Positions 7,329-14,647 of a stretch of 21,549 nt of DNA are shown here, in pieces (the first letter of the stretch is position 1; every line of letters begins with the position of its first letter). The translations under genes were made by a program, and so were the position numbers. Source of the DNA: an uncultured Collinsella sp. Its GTDB lineage: Bacteria; Actinomycetota; Coriobacteriia; Coriobacteriales; Coriobacteriaceae. Under the pieces are notes generated by a model, which was given only the letters and a program-made list of their open reading frames with translations, did no database searches and was not told where the DNA came from. The stretch is from assembly GCA_902494765.1 (NCBI GenBank), contig CABUUK010000039.1, forward strand, positions 1-21,549, written 5' to 3'.

Positions 7329-8633
7329 CTACTGGTTGTCAGCAGCCGAGAAATCCATATCGAGCGAGGAAACGGCCCAGCCGATATGGTTGTCGGAGCG
7401 CACGAATTTGACGGTGTACTCCTGCTCGCCGCCCTTGGACAGCGATGCCTTCACCTTAGCGGTCGTCTCGGTCATGGACTGATCCATGCCCTCGACGGAC
7501 ACGGTGGCACCCTGCGGAATCGAAGAGATGATCATCGACTTGGCGTCCTCGGACAGGCTCGAGGCCAGGCAAGACTCGGCCTTTGCGGTGTCACCGTCGC
7601 CGGCAGCCTGGAACAGATCGGTAACGACAGACTCCTGAGACGGGAAGCCAAAGCCGCGCGTGTAGGCAAAGCCCAGACCGCCCGCGGCGATCAAAATGAG
7701 CAGAAGCAGCACGATGAAGACTTTGAGACCCGTGTGGCGATGGCGACGACGGACCTTGGCCTGCTTACGGTCCTGACGGTCCTGCTGGACCATCTCGGAC
7801 TCGGACAGCGTAAAGAAGCCGGTGTCCGAGGGATCGGGCATAAACTGACCGGTCGCGCCCGTAGGATCGAGCGGGTCAACGGCAGGAGCGTCCATCGCGG
7901 GCGCCGGAGCCGTGGCCATAGCCGTCTGGGCAGACAGCGCGGCAAGCGAATCGTGCACGCGGGCAAGCTCATCGGCCTGCTCGGAGGTGAGCTGGTAGAT
8001 GCCATCGGCAGTGGCAGCGTTAAAGGCGTCGAGTGCGTCGGACGGACGGCCGGCGGCAGAAAGCGCCTGACCCATGCCGGCGTTGAGCGCACGCGTGTCG
8101 TCGCGGGGGCCGGCAAAGTCGATAGCCGTGCGGTAGGTCTCCACGGCATCCGCCGGACGGCCGAGCTTAATGAAGCAACGACCGAGCTCGCCGAGTGCAG
8201 CGGCAGGAGCCGGATTGGCGCCGTCGATGGCGGCCTGACGGAAGGCAGTACCCGCGTTGGCATAGTCGCCCGACTGGAACAGCGCGTTACCAAGGCCCAG
8301 ATAGGCCTTGAACGGCGTGGCATAGGAAGCGTCCTGCGTAGCAGCAGAGAACGCCTGAGCGGCCGTCGTGTAGTCGCCCACGGCGGCGAGTGCCTTGCCG
8401 CGGTTGGTGAGCAGCGCGCCGCGCTTGCCATAGGTGCCGTCGTTGAGGGCAGCGGCATAGGCCTCGGCGGCCTCGGCATACATGCCCAGGTGCATCAAGG
8501 CGTTGCCACGAAGGTGATCGGCCTCGCCCATAATCTCATCGGGAGTCTTTGCCGCCCCAAGCATCTGGGCTGCAGCGGAAAAATCACCCGCGCGGTAAGC
8601 GGCGCGGCCCTGTTGGATCAGCTGGCTATTCAA
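7329..8633 (-). CDS. TPR-repeat protein with one membrane anchor and a C-terminal extracytoplasmic domain
   Basis: A 434-residue protein not recognised as a named family member. Residues ~1-235 are alanine-rich tetratricopeptide repeats: GRAAYRAGDFSAAAQML, GNALMHLGMYAEAAEAYAAAL, GKALAAVGDYTTAAQAF, GNALFQSGDYANAGTAF and GRCFIKLGRPADAVETY. Residues ~236-300 are a proline- and then arginine/glutamine-rich linker. Residues 304-324 are a single membrane segment preceded by a strongly basic KVRRRHRH, which places the TPR part in the cytoplasm. Residues ~330-434 form a small outside domain (SVVTDLFQAAGDGDTAKAESCL and onward), reminiscent of DUF4878-like NTF2-fold lipoprotein domains; that resemblance is a guess. 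The start is TTG at 8633 with AAAGGGG six bases upstream. It lies 11 bases after the cyclophilin gene, so the two are co-transcribed. A scaffold role at the membrane is inference only. Confidence 0.8.
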   Translation of the reverse strand: MNSQLIQQGRAAYRAGDFSAAAQMLGAAKTPDEIMGEADHLRGNALMHLGMYAEAAEAYAAALNDGTYGKRGALLTNRGKALAAVGDYTTAAQAFSAATQDASYATPFKAYLGLGNALFQSGDYANAGTAFRQAAIDGANPAPAAALGELGRCFIKLGRPADAVETYRTAIDFAGPRDDTRALNAGMGQALSAAGRPSDALDAFNAATADGIYQLTSEQADELARVHDSLAALSAQTAMATAPAPAMDAPAVDPLDPTGATGQFMPDPSDTGFFTLSESEMVQQDRQDRKQAKVRRRHRHTGLKVFIVLLLLILIAAGGLGFAYTRGFGFPSQESVVTDLFQAAGDGDTAKAESCLASSLSEDAKSMIISSIPQGATVSVEGMDQSMTETTAKVKASLSKGGEQEYTVKFVRSDNHIGWAVSSLDMDFSAADNQ

Positions 8634-8644
8634 GGAAGTCCCCT

Positions 8645-9187
8645 TTACTCGTGAACGATCTCGACATGGACGATCTCGTCGCCGGCACGCAGCTGCGAAA
8701 TCACATCGAGACCCTCGACCGTGGTACCAAAGACGGTGTAACCGGAATCGAGGTTATGCTGGGCACCCAGGCAGAAGTAGAACTGCGAACCCGCGGAATC
8801 GGGGTCCATGGAGCGTGCCATGGCAAGGGCACCATCGACATGGCTGTTGTGCGGATTGGTGGCAAACTCGCCCTTGATGCAGTAGCCGGGGCCACCGGTA
8901 CCGGGCATGCCGTCGGGGCCCTCAAGACCGGCAGCGACGTCGGCGCCGGACATGTCGCGGGTATTGGGGTCGCCGCCCTGGATGACAAAACCGGGCACAT
9001 AGCGATGGAACTTAAGGCCATCATAGAAGCCCATCGTAGAAAGCTCGCAGAAGTTCGCGACATGAATGGGAGCGCCCTCGCCGTCAAACTTGACCTTGAT
9101 AGTACCCTTCGACGTCTCGATAACGGCGCACTCGTCGCCGGCAAGCTGATACTCGGGCGTGTAGAGCTCTTTCTTAAACCCAAACAT
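8645..9187 (-). CDS. Cyclophilin-type peptidyl-prolyl cis-trans isomerase
   Basis: A 180-residue cyclophilin that catalyses cis-trans isomerisation of Xaa-Pro bonds. Core motifs are present: AVIETSKGTIKVKF at the start, GFYDGLKFHRYVPGFVIQGGDP (with the catalytic Arg in FHR, plus the Phe and Gln of the pocket), DGALAMARSMDPDSAGSQFYFCLG, and GYTVFGTTVEGLDV. The histidine common before TVFG in eukaryotic cyclophilins is a tyrosine here. There is no signal peptide, so the enzyme is cytoplasmic. Like many Gram-positive homologues it carries a long insertion (MSGADVAAGLEGPDGMPGTG). The start ATG has GAGGAAGG six bases upstream, and a good promoter lies ~40 bases further up. It is first in a two-gene unit with the TPR membrane protein. 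I give no gene symbol because ppiA/ppiB naming is inconsistent. Confidence 0.94.
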   Translation of the reverse strand: MFGFKKELYTPEYQLAGDECAVIETSKGTIKVKFDGEGAPIHVANFCELSTMGFYDGLKFHRYVPGFVIQGGDPNTRDMSGADVAAGLEGPDGMPGTGGPGYCIKGEFATNPHNSHVDGALAMARSMDPDSAGSQFYFCLGAQHNLDSGYTVFGTTVEGLDVISQLRAGDEIVHVEIVHE

Positions 9188-9226
9188 GTGGTTCCTTCCT
9201 CGTGCGTTTAAAGCATATTTGTACGA

Positions 9227-9256
9227 ATTGTAGCAATAAGCATGGGCTTACATCAA
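9227..9256 (-). promoter_or_regulatory. Sigma-70-like promoter of the cyclophilin-TPR unit
   Basis: Read on the minus strand: a -35 of TTGATG (9256-9251), an 18-base spacer and a -10 of TACAAT (9232-9227). This gives a predicted transcription start near 9220 and a ~33-base leader ahead of the cyclophilin ATG at 9187. The surrounding 107-base gap is noticeably more AT-rich than the flanking genes. Confidence 0.65.
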
Positions 9257-9294
9257 TTGCGCACGTAGGTTATGCTGACTATGGCGAACTAATT

Positions 9295-10437
9295 TTAGGA
9301 ACGCTGCTGCGGCTTCCAGGAGCCCACGTTGGCGTCGTACTGATTAAGCGCGCTGTTGCCGCCCTGTGCGATGGGCGCCAGGATATCGCTTTGGTGGGAA
9401 CTCATCGACTCACCATCGGGAATGGCCAGCGAGATGTCCCAGCTCTGACAGATCACGTCGACACGCTCGTACATCCACTCGGCAAGCTGCTTTAAGTGGG
9501 CGATGTCATCCGCATAGACCGTATCGTCCTGATACTTAAGGTTGTTAAGCTCATCTTGCGTCTTTTTGATCTGGTCGCGCAGGGCGTAGGCACTCTGCGA
9601 CAGCTCCTGACGGGTGGACAGTGGCGTTCGAAGATAGCCATTGTTAAAAGAATCGATGACCTCGCCGATCTGGTCCTCGTCACCGTAGGACACGATGGTC
9701 TGATACAGACCGTCGAGCCTGGTATAGAGCTGATCATCGGTGAGCACAGTTTCTTCCTGGACCACCTCGGCAGAATCGTCCTGCTTGGTATCGTCCTCAG
9801 TCGCCTCGCCCTTTTGGCGCGTGGGGAAGGTCGTCTGCGCGGCCTGGCCAAACTGGTCATAGAAGCCAGGCATGACACCCATGGGATCGGCCGTCACGAA
9901 CCAATACGCACCACCGCACACGACGGCAAGGACCGCGATGACGATGAGCGGCTTGGGGATATGACGCTTGTGCTTGTGATAGGCGTCCTCGTCGGGGTGC
10001 ACCTTGCGCTTGGGTTTTTGAGCATCGTCGTGCAGGGAAACGGGCGTGGGAATGTCGACCTTGGGGATACCGAAATCCTTATCGAAAGCCGGCAGCACGC
10101 AAGTCTCATTGGGGTCGGCGGCGTCCGAAAGCACCGCAGCGGCAGAGGCCGGCGCATGCGGCACCTCGGTATCGATCTGCTCTTGCGTTAGGCGCGGAAA
10201 GCCCGCCGTGCGGCCCGCTGCCAGGTCAGATGCGGCCGCGTCCTCGGAGAGGATACCCGGAGCGGGGCGTCCGCATTTGGGACACGTACGATCATGCGGA
10301 GAAAGACGGGCACCGCAGCCCTCGCAGAACACGAACTCGGTGTGCTCGGGGCCATCGCCCGGACCCACATAGGCGTTGCAGTAGGGGCAGAACGAGGCGC
10401 CGTCCTCGATAGTCTTAAGGCAATGCGGGCAGATCAC
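9295..10437 (-). CDS. Double zinc-ribbon, single-pass membrane protein of unknown function
   Basis: A 380-residue protein. Two zinc-ribbon modules open it: C3-x2-C6 with C17-x2-C20, and C38-x2-C41 with C52-x2-C55. A ~100-residue acidic/proline linker follows, then a basic patch (PKRKVHPDEDAYHKHKRH) and one membrane segment at about 162-181 (PLIVIAVLAVVCGGAYWFV). The outside ~200 residues are helical, with DDQLYTRLDGLYQTIVSYGDEDQIGEVIDSF and a possible coiled-coil stretch, and have no motif I recognise. I chose the GTG at 10437, which has AGAGG five bases upstream and gives the classic MICPHC opening. A TTG ten codons earlier (10467) has no ribosome binding site. Similar zinc-ribbon plus anchor proteins are common in Gram-positives without known function; envelope-stress sensing is one possibility. 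No terminator is obvious after it. Confidence 0.8.
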   Translation of the reverse strand: MICPHCLKTIEDGASFCPYCNAYVGPGDGPEHTEFVFCEGCGARLSPHDRTCPKCGRPAPGILSEDAAASDLAAGRTAGFPRLTQEQIDTEVPHAPASAAAVLSDAADPNETCVLPAFDKDFGIPKVDIPTPVSLHDDAQKPKRKVHPDEDAYHKHKRHIPKPLIVIAVLAVVCGGAYWFVTADPMGVMPGFYDQFGQAAQTTFPTRQKGEATEDDTKQDDSAEVVQEETVLTDDQLYTRLDGLYQTIVSYGDEDQIGEVIDSFNNGYLRTPLSTRQELSQSAYALRDQIKKTQDELNNLKYQDDTVYADDIAHLKQLAEWMYERVDVICQSWDISLAIPDGESMSSHQSDILAPIAQGGNSALNQYDANVGSWKPQQRS

Positions 10438-10540
10438 GGCATCCTCTTTTCGAAGCAATTCAAACAATCGAGGTTAGAGCATAACATCGGCACGGCCCCA
10501 CAGGAGCAAGGCACCAATTCAACATCGGCAGGGCGCGTAG

Positions 10541-13264
10541 TTACTTCTTCTTTTTGCTTGGCATCGAGACTTTGATGCCTTGGGCGGACTTGGTCACGCG
10601 AGAGCGCTTGGCTCCGGTACTCTTCTTTTTCTTGGGCTGGGCCTGGGCCACGCCCTCGAGTGCGCGGGCCTCGGCCTCGCGAGCGGTGCGATCTTCGCGG
10701 CGCTGCGCCATGTCGGCGGCGACGCGCTTGGCAAAACGTTCGGCCGTCGAGCCCGTCGAGCTCACCTTGCCGCCACCGCGACCCAGGCGGACGCGCACAC
10801 CGCGGCCAAAACCAGTTGCGGCATGACGACGACGCGGCTTGAGCGAATCCATCATCGTGGCGAGCTTAAAGAACACCGAGCAGGTAAAGACCACGATAAC
10901 AGCCAAGATAACCATCTGGCCCATCGACAGGTTGGCAATAGACAGCAGCTCCGGGAATCCGATAACGCCCACCAGGATGCCAGCGACTACAAACACAAAG
11001 AGCACCACACGTAAGGGCGTGAGAGGCTGCGAGATGCGCCAGATTAGGCTGACGCTCGCCGCGCACGACGTAAGCAGGCACATCGTAGACAGCGTGAGCT
11101 GGCTAAAGCCAAACACGCGCGCCACAAAGATGTCGAGCGCCGTAGCCAAAATGACCGCAATCGACGCCGGCAGTGCACGCTTGAGTACGTTGCTCAAAAA
11201 CGCACCCTTCACACGAGCATTGTTGGGCTCCAGGCCCAACACAAAGCCCGGCGCGCCGATGCAGAAGAAGTTAATGAGCGTCATCTGGATGGGCTCGAAG
11301 GGGTACGGCGGCAGCGCGATGCACAGCGCCGCCAGGCCCATCGAGAACAGCGTCTTGGTCAGGAACAGCGACGCCGAGCGCTGCAGGTTGTTGATGGAGC
11401 GACGGCCCTCGGCCACCACGGCGGGCATCGAGGCAAAGTCGTTGTCGACGAGTACGATCTCGGCCACGTTACGCGCGGCATCGGAGCCGGCCGCCATGGC
11501 CACGGAGCAGTCGGCCTCCTTGAGCGCCAGCACGTCGTTGACGCCGTCGCCCGTCATGGCCACGGTGTGCTCGCGGCGCTTGAGCGCCTGCACGAGCTCG
11601 CGCTTCTGCTGCGGGGTCACACGACCAAAGACATGGTAGCGGTCCACCGCGGCATCAAGCTTGGCCGGTGTATCGAGCGTCGTGGCGTCCACATAAGCGT
11701 CCGCCCCCGGCACGCCCACCACGCGCGCGATCGACGACACCGTACGCGGGTCGTCGCCACTGATCACGTTGAGGGTCACGCCCTGCTCGTTAAAGTAGCC
11801 GATGGTCTCGGCCGCCGAGGTACGAATCTCGTCGCGGATGGTCACAAAGCCCACGGGCTCGGCCTCGCCCACCATATCGCCATCGGGCGTAAAGCCGTCC
11901 ACGCGCGCCACCACGAGCACGCGGCAGGTATCGGCAAACTCGGCGACACGGTTCTCGACCTGCGAAAACACACGATCAGAGAGCACAAACTGCGCCGCAC
12001 CCATCACATAGGAGCCCTGCGCAAACGACGCGCCGCTCCACTTTTTGGAGGACGAGAACGGAATGACCGACAGCGGCTCAGACACCTCGACCGGGCGATC
12101 AGCATAATAGTTGAGCAGCGCCTGGCAGGTCTCGTTGGCATCGGCCGAAGTCGCACGCGCCACGTTAGCCAGCGCAAAATCGAGCACTGTGGTATCGACG
12201 GGAACAGCCGCCTCGTCCGAGTCCACGCCAAAGCCAACACCCTCAACAGGCAGCGGGTAGGTGCCCTCGACCTCCATACGACCCGAGGTAATGGTACCCG
12301 TCTTGTCCAGGCACAGCACGTCGACGCGCGCGAGCGTCTCGATGCAGTAGAGCTGCTGCGCCAGCACCTTGCGGCGGGCCAAGCGCACCGTGGCGATGGC
12401 GAGCACCGACGAGGTCAGCAGCACCAGGCCTTGCGGGATCATGCCCAGCAGGGCGCCCACCGTGGACAGCAGCGCCGACGAAGGAACATGACCAGCCAAC
12501 AGCTCGGAGAAGCACCACGAAAGCGCGCTATCGCCCGGGGTTCCCGCGGCATCCCACAGCTCGCTCACACTTGAGGCAAACAACGCCAAACCGAGCGGGA
12601 TCATGATGATGCTCGCAAAGCGCACGATGGCGTTCAGCGCGTTCATGATCTCGGAATTGACCTTTTTGACGTATTTGGCCTCGTTATTGATCTTAGCCAC
12701 GTAGTTGTCGGCGCCGACATGGATCACGCGGGCGCGCAGCAGGCCCGAGTCGATAAAGCTGCCGCTCATGAGCTCGGAACCGGGCTGTTTCTTGATAAGG
12801 TCGCTCTCGCCCGTCAGCAAGCTCTCGTTCACGAGAGCCTCGCCTGAAACCACCACGGCATCAGCGGGAATCTGGTCGCCGCGCCCCAGGCGGATGATGT
12901 CGTCGAGCACGATCTGGTCCAAGTCGAGCTCCACCTCGGCACCGTCGCGCACCGCGATGGCCTTCTTAGAGGTCAGCAGCGTGAGCTTATCGACCATCTT
13001 CTTGGACCGCATGGATTGAATGACGCCAATAACGGTATTGAGGAACACCACAAACAGGAACGTCAGGTTCTTAAACGAACCGGTCAAAATGACCAGGAAC
13101 GCCAAGATCACGTTGATCAAATTGAACAGCGTGCAGAGGTTCTCGATGATGAGCTCTTTGACCGACTTGGTCTTGAGCTCCATGTTGCGGTTGATCTTAC
13201 CGGCGGCGATGCGCTCCTCGACCTCGGCGGTCGAGAGTCCGCGCTCGATATCCGTTGCTGCCAT
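10541..13264 (-). CDS. P-type cation-transporting ATPase (P2/CtpE-like; substrate uncertain, perhaps Ca2+)
   Basis: A 907-residue P-type ATPase that pumps a cation across the membrane using ATP. Order of parts: a short N-terminal cation-ATPase domain, two membrane segments (~45-90), and the actuator domain with LLTGES (TGES at ~151-154). Next come membrane segments 3-4 with IPQGL (~276-280) in place of the usual PEGL, and the phosphorylation site DKTGT (~320-324). The nucleotide-binding domain includes KKWSGASF, followed by the hinge TGDGVND (~571-577) and a C-terminal membrane block including INFFCIGAPGFVLGLEPN. There is no metal-binding CxxC, which argues against a heavy-metal (P1B) pump. 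The arrangement recalls actinobacterial CtpE and streptococcal Ca2+-linked homologues, so calcium is a reasonable guess. The last ~100 residues form a basic, probably disordered cytoplasmic tail ending in MPSKKKK. Start chosen at ATG 13264; ATG 13276 and GTG 13279 are in frame, but none has a strong ribosome site. Confidence 0.9.
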   Translation of the reverse strand: MAATDIERGLSTAEVEERIAAGKINRNMELKTKSVKELIIENLCTLFNLINVILAFLVILTGSFKNLTFLFVVFLNTVIGVIQSMRSKKMVDKLTLLTSKKAIAVRDGAEVELDLDQIVLDDIIRLGRGDQIPADAVVVSGEALVNESLLTGESDLIKKQPGSELMSGSFIDSGLLRARVIHVGADNYVAKINNEAKYVKKVNSEIMNALNAIVRFASIIMIPLGLALFASSVSELWDAAGTPGDSALSWCFSELLAGHVPSSALLSTVGALLGMIPQGLVLLTSSVLAIATVRLARRKVLAQQLYCIETLARVDVLCLDKTGTITSGRMEVEGTYPLPVEGVGFGVDSDEAAVPVDTTVLDFALANVARATSADANETCQALLNYYADRPVEVSEPLSVIPFSSSKKWSGASFAQGSYVMGAAQFVLSDRVFSQVENRVAEFADTCRVLVVARVDGFTPDGDMVGEAEPVGFVTIRDEIRTSAAETIGYFNEQGVTLNVISGDDPRTVSSIARVVGVPGADAYVDATTLDTPAKLDAAVDRYHVFGRVTPQQKRELVQALKRREHTVAMTGDGVNDVLALKEADCSVAMAAGSDAARNVAEIVLVDNDFASMPAVVAEGRRSINNLQRSASLFLTKTLFSMGLAALCIALPPYPFEPIQMTLINFFCIGAPGFVLGLEPNNARVKGAFLSNVLKRALPASIAVILATALDIFVARVFGFSQLTLSTMCLLTSCAASVSLIWRISQPLTPLRVVLFVFVVAGILVGVIGFPELLSIANLSMGQMVILAVIVVFTCSVFFKLATMMDSLKPRRRHAATGFGRGVRVRLGRGGGKVSSTGSTAERFAKRVAADMAQRREDRTAREAEARALEGVAQAQPKKKKSTGAKRSRVTKSAQGIKVSMPSKKKK

Positions 13265-13293
13265 ACCACGTCCCATCACGTCGCGTCGGTATA

Positions 13294-13328
13294 AGAAAAA
13301 CCGCCCGGACCATGCGAGGTTCGGACGG
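13294..13328 (-). terminator. Intrinsic terminator of tRNA-Arg
   Basis: On the minus strand an 11-base stem (CCGTCCGAACC/GGTCCGGGCGG, one mismatch and one G-T pair) with a 6-base loop is followed by TTTTTCTT. It starts 12 bases after the tRNA 3' end and finishes only about 30 bases before the P-type ATPase start codon. Confidence 0.88.
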
Positions 13329-13340
13329 TCTTACGTTCGA

Positions 13341-13417
13341 TGGTGCCCCATGTTGGATTCGAACCAACGGCCTTCTGCTCCGGAGGCAGACGCTCTAATC
13401 CCCTGAGCTAATAGGGC
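13341..13417 (-). tRNA. tRNA-Arg (anticodon CCG)
   Basis: A complete 77-base cloverleaf on the minus strand. The acceptor stem is GCCCTAT/ATGGGGC (7 pairs, one G-T), the D stem GCTC/GAGC, and the anticodon stem TCTGC/GCAGA with loop CTCCGGA. That loop places the anticodon CCG after the invariant T33, so it reads CGG arginine codons. The variable loop is AGGCC, and the T stem is GTTGG/CCAAC with loop TTCGAAT. The discriminator is A and the 3' CCA is encoded. It has its own promoter and terminator, so it is a single-gene transcription unit. Confidence 0.98.
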
Positions 13418-13428
13418 CAACGGTTGGC

Positions 13429-13458
13429 ATTATACCCAAGTGCACCACGGGCTATCAA
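13429..13458 (-). promoter_or_regulatory. Near-consensus promoter of tRNA-Arg
   Basis: Minus strand: a -35 of TTGATA (13458-13453), an 18-base spacer and a perfect TATAAT -10 (13434-13429). The predicted start is within ~5-8 bases of the mature tRNA 5' end at 13417, giving a very short 5' leader, as expected for a strongly expressed tRNA gene. Confidence 0.8.
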
Positions 13459-13510
13459 AATAAAAGAAAAAGCTTTGCAATTCCGAGGAAGACGCGGCGC
13501 AACGGCCCAC

Positions 13511-13540
13511 TTTAGAAGGCAAAAGCGAGTCAGATAGTAT
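13511..13540 (+). promoter_or_regulatory. Probable promoter of the aromatic amino acid operon
   Basis: Plus strand: TTTAGA (13511-13516) as -35, an 18-base spacer and TAGTAT (13535-13540) as -10. An overlapping TATAAA (13538-13543) is an alternative -10 with a poorer spacer. The predicted start falls at about 13547-13551. The rest of the 13459-13510 stretch between this and the divergent tRNA promoter shows no clear element apart from an A-rich patch at 13456-13471. Confidence 0.45.
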
Positions 13541-13548
13541 AAACTCTC

Positions 13549-13611
13549 ATGCACCATATATACACGGCTCGCGATGCGGGCCGTTTTTGCAAAAGTTATC
13601 CATCGAGGTGA
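13549..13611 (+). other. Possible leader peptide ORF ahead of aroF
   Basis: A 20-codon ORF, MHHIYTARDAGRFCKSYPSR, begins at or within two bases of the predicted transcription start and runs through the terminator hairpin. It stops at a TGA inside the ribosome binding region of the DAHP synthase gene. It contains two Tyr and one Phe codon; Tyr5 lies immediately before the hairpin. It has no Shine-Dalgarno site and would be leaderless. It could be chance; conservation in relatives would decide. Confidence 0.25.
13564..13588 (+). terminator. Intrinsic-terminator hairpin in the aro operon leader (candidate attenuator)
   Basis: On the plus strand a 9-base stem (ACGGCTCGC/GCGGGCCGT, one T-G pair, 3-base loop GAT) is followed directly by a T run (13584-13588). 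It sits 33 bases before the DAHP synthase start codon and downstream of the probable promoter. No plus-strand gene lies upstream in this gap, and the neighbouring tRNA is transcribed away. The hairpin is therefore better explained as a conditional attenuator than as the terminator of another gene. No T run follows it on the minus strand. Confidence 0.6.
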
Positions 13612-13621
13612 GAGGCACACC

Positions 13622-14644
13622 ATGATTGCAATTTTAAAGCAGAGCGCCAGCGACGAGGCCGTCGGCCATATCGTCAGCTGGATTGAGAAAAAGGGCCTGA
13701 AGACCGATGTCTCGCGCGGCGAGAATGAGACGATTATCGGCCTGGTGGGCGATACGACCAAGATCGACCCGTTCCTGCTCGAGTCCATGGATGTCGTCGA
13801 GCGCGTGCAGCGCGTCTCCGAGCCGTTCAAGCGCGCCAACCGTAAGTTCCACCCCGAGGACTCCGTCATCGACTGCGGCCACGGCGTCAAGATCGGCGGC
13901 GACCAGTTCCAAGTCATCGCCGGTCCCTGCTCCGTCGAGGGCGAGAACCTCATCCGCATCGCACGCCGCGTGAAGGCCGCCGGTGCCACGATGCTGCGCG
14001 GCGGTGCCTACAAGCCCCGCACCTCCCCCTACGCCTACCAGGGCATGGGCCCCGCCGGCCTCGACCTGCTGTGCGAGGCGTCTGCCGAGCTCGACATGCC
14101 GATCGTCACCGAGATCATGGACCCACGCGACGTGCAGGTCTTCTTGGACAAGAAGATTGACGTCATGCAGATCGGCGCCCGCAACGCCCAGAACTTCCCC
14201 CTGCTCAAGGAGGTCGGCAAGACCCAAACCCCGATTCTGCTCAAGCGCGGCATGTCCGGCACGATCGACGAGCTGCTTATGGCAGCCGAGTACATCATGA
14301 GCGAGGGCAACGACAACGTCATCCTGTGCGAGCGCGGTATCCGCACTTTCGAGACCCGCACCCGCAACACATTCGACCTTAACGCCGTGCCGGTGCTGCA
14401 CCACCTGTCGCACCTGCCCGTCGTCGCCGACCCCAGCCACGCCACCGGCTACACTCGCTACGTCGAGCCCATGGCGCTCGCCGCGACCGCCTGCGGTGCC
14501 AACGGCCTGGAGATTGAGGTCCACGACGAGCCGAGCCGCGCCTGGTCCGACGGCGCCCAGGCCCTCACCCCCGATCAGTTCGACGACACCATGCGCCGCA
14601 TCCGAGCCATCCGCGAGGTCGTCTGCCAAGAGACCATGGAGTAG
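13622..14644 (+). CDS. aroF: 3-deoxy-7-phosphoheptulonate (DAHP) synthase, type I beta with N-terminal ferredoxin-like domain
   Basis: A 340-residue enzyme condensing phosphoenolpyruvate and erythrose 4-phosphate, the first step of the shikimate pathway. Residues ~1-70 (MIAILKQSASDEAVGHIVSW and onward) form the ferredoxin-like regulatory domain seen in Thermotoga-type DAHP synthases, where it mediates aromatic amino acid feedback. The barrel carries IAGPCSVEGE (99-108), MLRGGAYKPRTSPYAYQG (PEP/metal binding), EIMDPRDV, QIGARNAQNFPLLKEVG, LLKRGMSGTIDE, LCERGIRTFE and VVADPSHATG. The start ATG at 13622 has GAGGTGAGAGG upstream; longer in-frame starts would run through the leader hairpin. It is first of a seven-gene operon, three bases before tyrA. 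The symbol aroF is by function; such genes are also called aroA or aroG in Gram-positives. Confidence 0.95.
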   Translation: MIAILKQSASDEAVGHIVSWIEKKGLKTDVSRGENETIIGLVGDTTKIDPFLLESMDVVERVQRVSEPFKRANRKFHPEDSVIDCGHGVKIGGDQFQVIAGPCSVEGENLIRIARRVKAAGATMLRGGAYKPRTSPYAYQGMGPAGLDLLCEASAELDMPIVTEIMDPRDVQVFLDKKIDVMQIGARNAQNFPLLKEVGKTQTPILLKRGMSGTIDELLMAAEYIMSEGNDNVILCERGIRTFETRTRNTFDLNAVPVLHHLSHLPVVADPSHATGYTRYVEPMALAATACGANGLEIEVHDEPSRAWSDGAQALTPDQFDDTMRRIRAIREVVCQETME

Positions 14645-14647
14645 CCC

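Noticed and set aside
9289..9298. Palindrome CTAATTTTAG at the end of the zinc-ribbon gene, considered as terminator or operator.
   Set aside because: It is too short and AT-only for an intrinsic terminator, and it contains the gene's own stop codon; probably chance.
10438..10467. Ten-codon-longer start (TTG) for the zinc-ribbon protein.
   Set aside because: It has no ribosome binding site. The internal GTG has AGAGG at five bases and produces the typical MICPHC opening.
10468..10540. Possible promoter for the zinc-ribbon gene (TTGCTC, 20-base spacer, TATGCT on the minus strand).
   Set aside because: The spacer is too long and both boxes deviate from consensus. No better element or ATPase terminator is visible in this 73-base gap.
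13501..13585. AACGGCCC (13501-13508) is perfectly complementary to GGGCCGTT (13578-13585) in the 3' arm of the aro leader hairpin, which would make an antiterminator.
   Set aside because: The first copy lies upstream of the predicted -35 and would not be in the transcript. It becomes relevant only if a start site upstream of 13501 is found, and I see no good promoter there.
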